The notes below the pieces were generated by a model. The model saw nothing but the letters and a program-made list of their open reading frames with translations. It did not search any database and had not been told where the DNA came from. A stretch of 16,145 bases of DNA from an uncultured Flavobacteriaceae bacterium (GTDB lineage Bacteria > Bacteroidota > Bacteroidia > Flavobacteriales > Flavobacteriaceae): NCBI GenBank assembly GCA_938041595.1, contig CALITN010000088.1:1-16145 (forward strand), written 5' to 3'. The position numbers and the translations under genes were made by a program. Shown here one piece after another: positions 13,569 through 16,145 of the stretch (positions are counted from its first letter, which is position 1; the number at the start of each line of letters is the position of its first letter).

Positions 13569-14045
13569 CTAGTCGCGACTAATGGTGAGCACCTCCAAAC
13601 CAATGGTGCCGTTTGGAACTGTAATTTCGGCTACTTCACCAACAGATTTTCCCAATAATCCTTTTCCTATTGGGGATTCTACAGATATTTTACCACTGGC
13701 TAAGTCTGCTTCAGACTGTGCCACTAGCTTATACTTTACTGTTTGGTTGTTCACTTGATTTTTGACTTCCACCGTAGAGTGGATCAACACTTTTGAGGTG
13801 TCGAGATCCGATTCGTTGATGATCCGTGCATTGGCTAAAATCGCTTCCATTTTGGAGATTTGCATTTCCAGAAGACCTTGGGCTTCTTTGGCAGCATCAT
13901 ACTCTGCGTTTTCACTCAAATCACCCTTATCACGCGCTTCGGCAATGGCTTGTGAAGCTTTGGGACGCTCCACATCTTTGAGGTGATTAAGCTCATCTCG
14001 TAATTTTTTCAACCCTTCTGGGGTATAATATGATACTTTACTCAT
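13569..14045 (-). CDS. greA: Transcription elongation factor GreA
   Basis: Rescues backtracked RNA polymerase by stimulating cleavage of the nascent RNA. The 158-residue protein has the N-terminal coiled coil (about 8-75) with YYTPEGLKKLRDELNHLK (6-23) and the acidic tip DLSENAEYDAAKE (42-54), in which D42 and E45 are the residues that act at the polymerase active site in known Gre factors. The C-terminal FKBP-like domain contains SPIGKGLLGKSVGEVAEITVPNG (124-146). These features and its length are typical of GreA. It precedes the HIT gene with no spacing and is divergent from the Rieske-like lipoprotein gene across only 38 bases, so its promoter must extend into that neighbour. Confidence 0.96.
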   Translation of the reverse strand: MSKVSYYTPEGLKKLRDELNHLKDVERPKASQAIAEARDKGDLSENAEYDAAKEAQGLLEMQISKMEAILANARIINESDLDTSKVLIHSTVEVKNQVNNQTVKYKLVAQSEADLASGKISVESPIGKGLLGKSVGEVAEITVPNGTIGLEVLTISRD

Positions 14046-14083
14046 AATTTTAGCTTGAAAATAAATCCTTAGTAGTAGGTAGG

Positions 14084-14557
14084 ATGTTAAACAAATATAA
14101 GGAATTGAATTTTTTTATTAAAACCCCGTACGGCATTCTTGGACTGTTAATGTTGAGTATGGTAACAACTTGTACCAAAAATACTATTGTCCGTAATCCC
14201 TATATCTCGGATGTAGCTGTCAATTATCAATTGAACCTCAACCTTCCACAATATGATGACTTGCGCTTTGTTGGGGGTAGCGCCTACGTCTATCAAGCGG
14301 GTCTCAATGGGGTTCTTTTGTTTAACCTCAATGGTCGCAACTTTCTAGCATGGGAAGCTACTTGCCCCAACCACACCCCTCGCACTTGTTCCTTACTTGA
14401 ACTCAATGGCGTTTTGGCACAATGCAGCTGTGAGGACTTTCAATATAGTCTTGCCAATGGTCAACTCCTCAATGGAGGAGAAAACGCGACTACTAGCTAC
14501 CCGATGATTAACTATCAGGTGGAAGTGTTTGATTCTTTTCTTACAATAACCAATTAA
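14084..14557 (+). CDS. Rieske-like lipoprotein with incomplete iron-sulfur ligand set
   Basis: A 157-residue predicted exported lipoprotein. A hydrophobic run (about 15-28) ends at VTTC with C30 as probable lipidation site; the threonine before C30 is atypical, but the Bacteroidota signal is variable. The rest resembles the Rieske fold: WEATCPNHTPRTC (90-102) and LAQCSCEDFQYSLANGQLL (111-129) line up with the two cluster loops, ending in the usual YPMINYQVEVFD strands. A normal Rieske centre uses C-x-H and C-x-x-H. Here the first loop has C94 and H97 (C-x-x-H) and the second reads CSCED, with glutamate where the histidine should be. C102, C114 and C116 could supply other ligands or disulfides. 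Function is unknown; an electron-transfer role is possible but not demonstrated. Its start at 14084 is needed for a usable signal peptide. The stop interlocks with that of the convergent receptor gene. Confidence 0.72.
   Translation: MLNKYKELNFFIKTPYGILGLLMLSMVTTCTKNTIVRNPYISDVAVNYQLNLNLPQYDDLRFVGGSAYVYQAGLNGVLLFNLNGRNFLAWEATCPNHTPRTCSLLELNGVLAQCSCEDFQYSLANGQLLNGGENATTSYPMINYQVEVFDSFLTITN
14092..14123 (-). promoter_or_regulatory. Candidate greA promoter inside the neighbouring lipoprotein gene
   Basis: On the minus strand TTTT (14123 to 14120), a 20-base spacer and TATATTTG (14099 to 14092) fit the phylum promoter, with a perfect -7 box and one mismatch in the -33 box. Transcription would start near 14085 and give a leader of about 40 bases. 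The boxes overlap codons 3-14 of the divergent lipoprotein gene. Confidence 0.6.
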
Positions 14558-16145
14558 AAGCTCAGCGACATCCCCACTAGAAAATGTGTCCCTGCCTGTG
14601 GGTAAAATCCAGCACCTTCAATGGTAGTAGTCTGTCCTGGATTGGACCAGTCATCATCATAGGTATAGAAATAGCCATTGGAGACATATTGTTCGTTGAA
14701 AATATTATTGATCAAAAGATTTAGCTGTACTTCTTCAAACCATCGCTTGGGATTCCATCGATAGGAGGCGTTGAGATCCGACACAAAATACGATGGGAGC
14801 TTTGAAATTGCGGAATCAATATTTCCCATATACTGAGCCCCGATAAACTTTGATAAGAGAGCTACTTGAAAATTGGTGTTTGGAACAAATACCAAGGCAT
14901 TACCGGCAATCACTGCTGGTGAAAAGGCTAGTTGAGTGTTACCTAGACGGGTCAGCTGTCCATCACGTTGGAAGAAATAATCCTGATTTTCATTACGACT
15001 CAGGGCAATATTGGGCTGCCACAACCATTGTTTTGCAAGAGGTATCTTGGCCTCGGCTTCTATCCCTATTCTTCGGCTATTACCAATGTTTTCGCGAATG
15101 GGATTTCCCACGGCATCCAGAGCACCAGTAAGCGCCAATTGATCTTGATAGGCCATCCAATAGGCATTGATCTGTAATTGAAGATTGGACTGCTGTAAAC
15201 GCCACCCCATTTCAAAATCATTTAACTTTTCGGGTACTGGATTTCCATTTTCATAATCCGTTCGGTTGGGCTCTCGATGGGCTCGAGCAAATGAAATAAA
15301 GAAACGTTGCGCTTGCGAAGCCTTATAGGTGATTCCCGCTTTGGGATTAAAAAAAGAGAAGTGATCGTCAACGGCAAAAGGAGACGGTCCAGCGACTTGT
15401 CCCACCACTTCATATTTTACATTTCGAACTTGTAAATCCAAGTACCCAATCCATTTTGAGGAGAACTCTTGGGTCCATTTGGCAAAAACACTCGTCTCAA
15501 TCTTTGTTCCTGTGTTCTCATAAAAGCGATGCCGCGGGAGTACATCCCCAGCTTGTTGCGCCCATATCAATTCCCCATAGTGATCCCCAATATATTGACT
15601 GTAAAGGGCTCCTAGGTTAATTGTTGAACTCCCGTTCTGATAATTGACCCCCAAATTGGCTACATAATAATCATTATCTAACCATTTGCGTTGGACATTT
15701 TCAGTGGCTGTTACATCAACATCTCCTATTCTTATGGCGGCTAACTGCAGATAATCAAAGGTGGTGTCGCCTCCAAAACTAATATTTTCATCTACCCAAC
15801 GATCGTAATATTCCTCATAATATCCCCGACCATAAGTGTAGTTTAATCCTAAGGAAAAATCCCAGCGTTTGTTCAATTGCTGTGTCCAATGAAACTGGTA
15901 GTGATCTTGTTGGTAATTGTCTACCTGATTCTCATAATAGCCTGTTAACTGTCCATTTGAAGAGTATATTCCCCCAGCAGGATTATAGGTGCGATTGTTT
16001 TTTAGGGTCGCTGCATCCACCCCATACCATGACTGGTAGGTGATTTCATGGCCGCCAAAACCCAAAAGCTTGATCAGTGTATTTTCATCTTGATAGGCCG
16101 CTTGTAAGAAACAGGACTTTAAGTTTGAAGAGGCTCGATCCACAT
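14554..16145 (-). CDS. TonB-dependent outer membrane receptor, 3' part (N-terminus outside window)
   Basis: The frame is open to the right edge, so the upstream plug domain and signal peptide lie outside the window. The visible part, about 530 residues, is the C-terminal portion of a 22-stranded TonB-dependent barrel. Evidence: alternating amphipathic strands with abundant aromatic residues; RTYNPAGGIY followed by ENQVDNYQQDHYQFHWTQQL near the visible N-terminal end; SFARAHREPNRTDYE in the middle; LNLLINNIFNEQYVSNGYFY near the end, the conserved last-strands motif; and a terminal phenylalanine (MSLSF), as expected for outer membrane insertion. The combination YNPAG plus DNYQQDHYQ is like flavobacterial receptors often annotated for iron or siderophore uptake, but the substrate is not determined. 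It is convergent with the Rieske-like gene, with a 4-nt stop overlap. Confidence 0.92.
   Translation of the reverse strand, partial: VDRASSNLKSCFLQAAYQDENTLIKLLGFGGHEITYQSWYGVDAATLKNNRTYNPAGGIYSSNGQLTGYYENQVDNYQQDHYQFHWTQQLNKRWDFSLGLNYTYGRGYYEEYYDRWVDENISFGGDTTFDYLQLAAIRIGDVDVTATENVQRKWLDNDYYVANLGVNYQNGSSTINLGALYSQYIGDHYGELIWAQQAGDVLPRHRFYENTGTKIETSVFAKWTQEFSSKWIGYLDLQVRNVKYEVVGQVAGPSPFAVDDHFSFFNPKAGITYKASQAQRFFISFARAHREPNRTDYENGNPVPEKLNDFEMGWRLQQSNLQLQINAYWMAYQDQLALTGALDAVGNPIRENIGNSRRIGIEAEAKIPLAKQWLWQPNIALSRNENQDYFFQRDGQLTRLGNTQLAFSPAVIAGNALVFVPNTNFQVALLSKFIGAQYMGNIDSAISKLPSYFVSDLNASYRWNPKRWFEEVQLNLLINNIFNEQYVSNGYFYTYDDDWSNPGQTTTIEGAGFYPQAGTHFLVGMSLSF

Noticed and set aside
1..16145. Mobile elements, CRISPR arrays, toxin-antitoxin or defence genes, tRNA or rRNA.
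   Set aside because: No transposase, integrase, regularly spaced repeats, cloverleaf or conserved rRNA segment was seen in any gap, and all gaps are under 300 bases.

Overview
The window looks like chromosomal core sequence from a member of the Bacteroidota, most likely family Flavobacteriaceae. Reasons: the protein sequences of Dxs, PolA, L13, S9, S2, Ts, GreA and the TonB-dependent receptor are of flavobacterial type; start codons lack Shine-Dalgarno sequences; at least two promoters fit the Bacteroidota pattern (TTG, then about 20 nt, then TAnnTTTG); and a DUF3127 OB-fold gene typical of this phylum is present. No mobile element, CRISPR array, tRNA or rRNA was seen, and no gene-free stretch exceeds 300 bases. 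I did not find a new defence or mobile system; the notable points are mostly about gene integrity, RNA leaders and gene packing.

Layout. 1-4630 (+): dxs (isoprenoid precursors) and polA (DNA polymerase I). The polA frame is broken by one in-frame TGA at 2936-2938, just after the proofreading exonuclease DTE motif. 4805-5290 (+): a small unidentified membrane protein, convergent with an AraC-family regulator (5287-6162, -). The regulator is divergent from a two-gene unit of a PhyH-type Fe(II)/2-oxoglutarate dioxygenase and a short-chain dehydrogenase (6291-8039, +), which together look like a small regulated metabolic cassette of unknown substrate. 8117-10953 (+): ribosomal and translation operon rplM-rpsI-rpsB-tsf with a clear promoter, a hairpin leader before rplM, a structured region before rpsB and a strong terminator after tsf. 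10969-11547 (+): tag (3-methyladenine glycosylase I), convergent with an SSB-like DUF3127 gene (-). 12013-13182 (+): an orphan sensor histidine kinase, convergent with greA-HIT (-). 14084-14557 (+): a Rieske-like lipoprotein with an incomplete ligand set, convergent with the 3' part of a TonB-dependent receptor gene running off the right edge (-).

The gene arrangement is very compact. All four convergent pairs overlap by exactly 4 nt through interlocked stop codons (YTAR). Three co-directional pairs abut or overlap by one base (dioxygenase/SDR, rplM/rpsI, greA/HIT). Three genes concern DNA maintenance (polA, tag, DUF3127), five concern gene expression (L13, S9, S2, Ts, GreA), and the rest are signalling, uptake and small-molecule metabolism.
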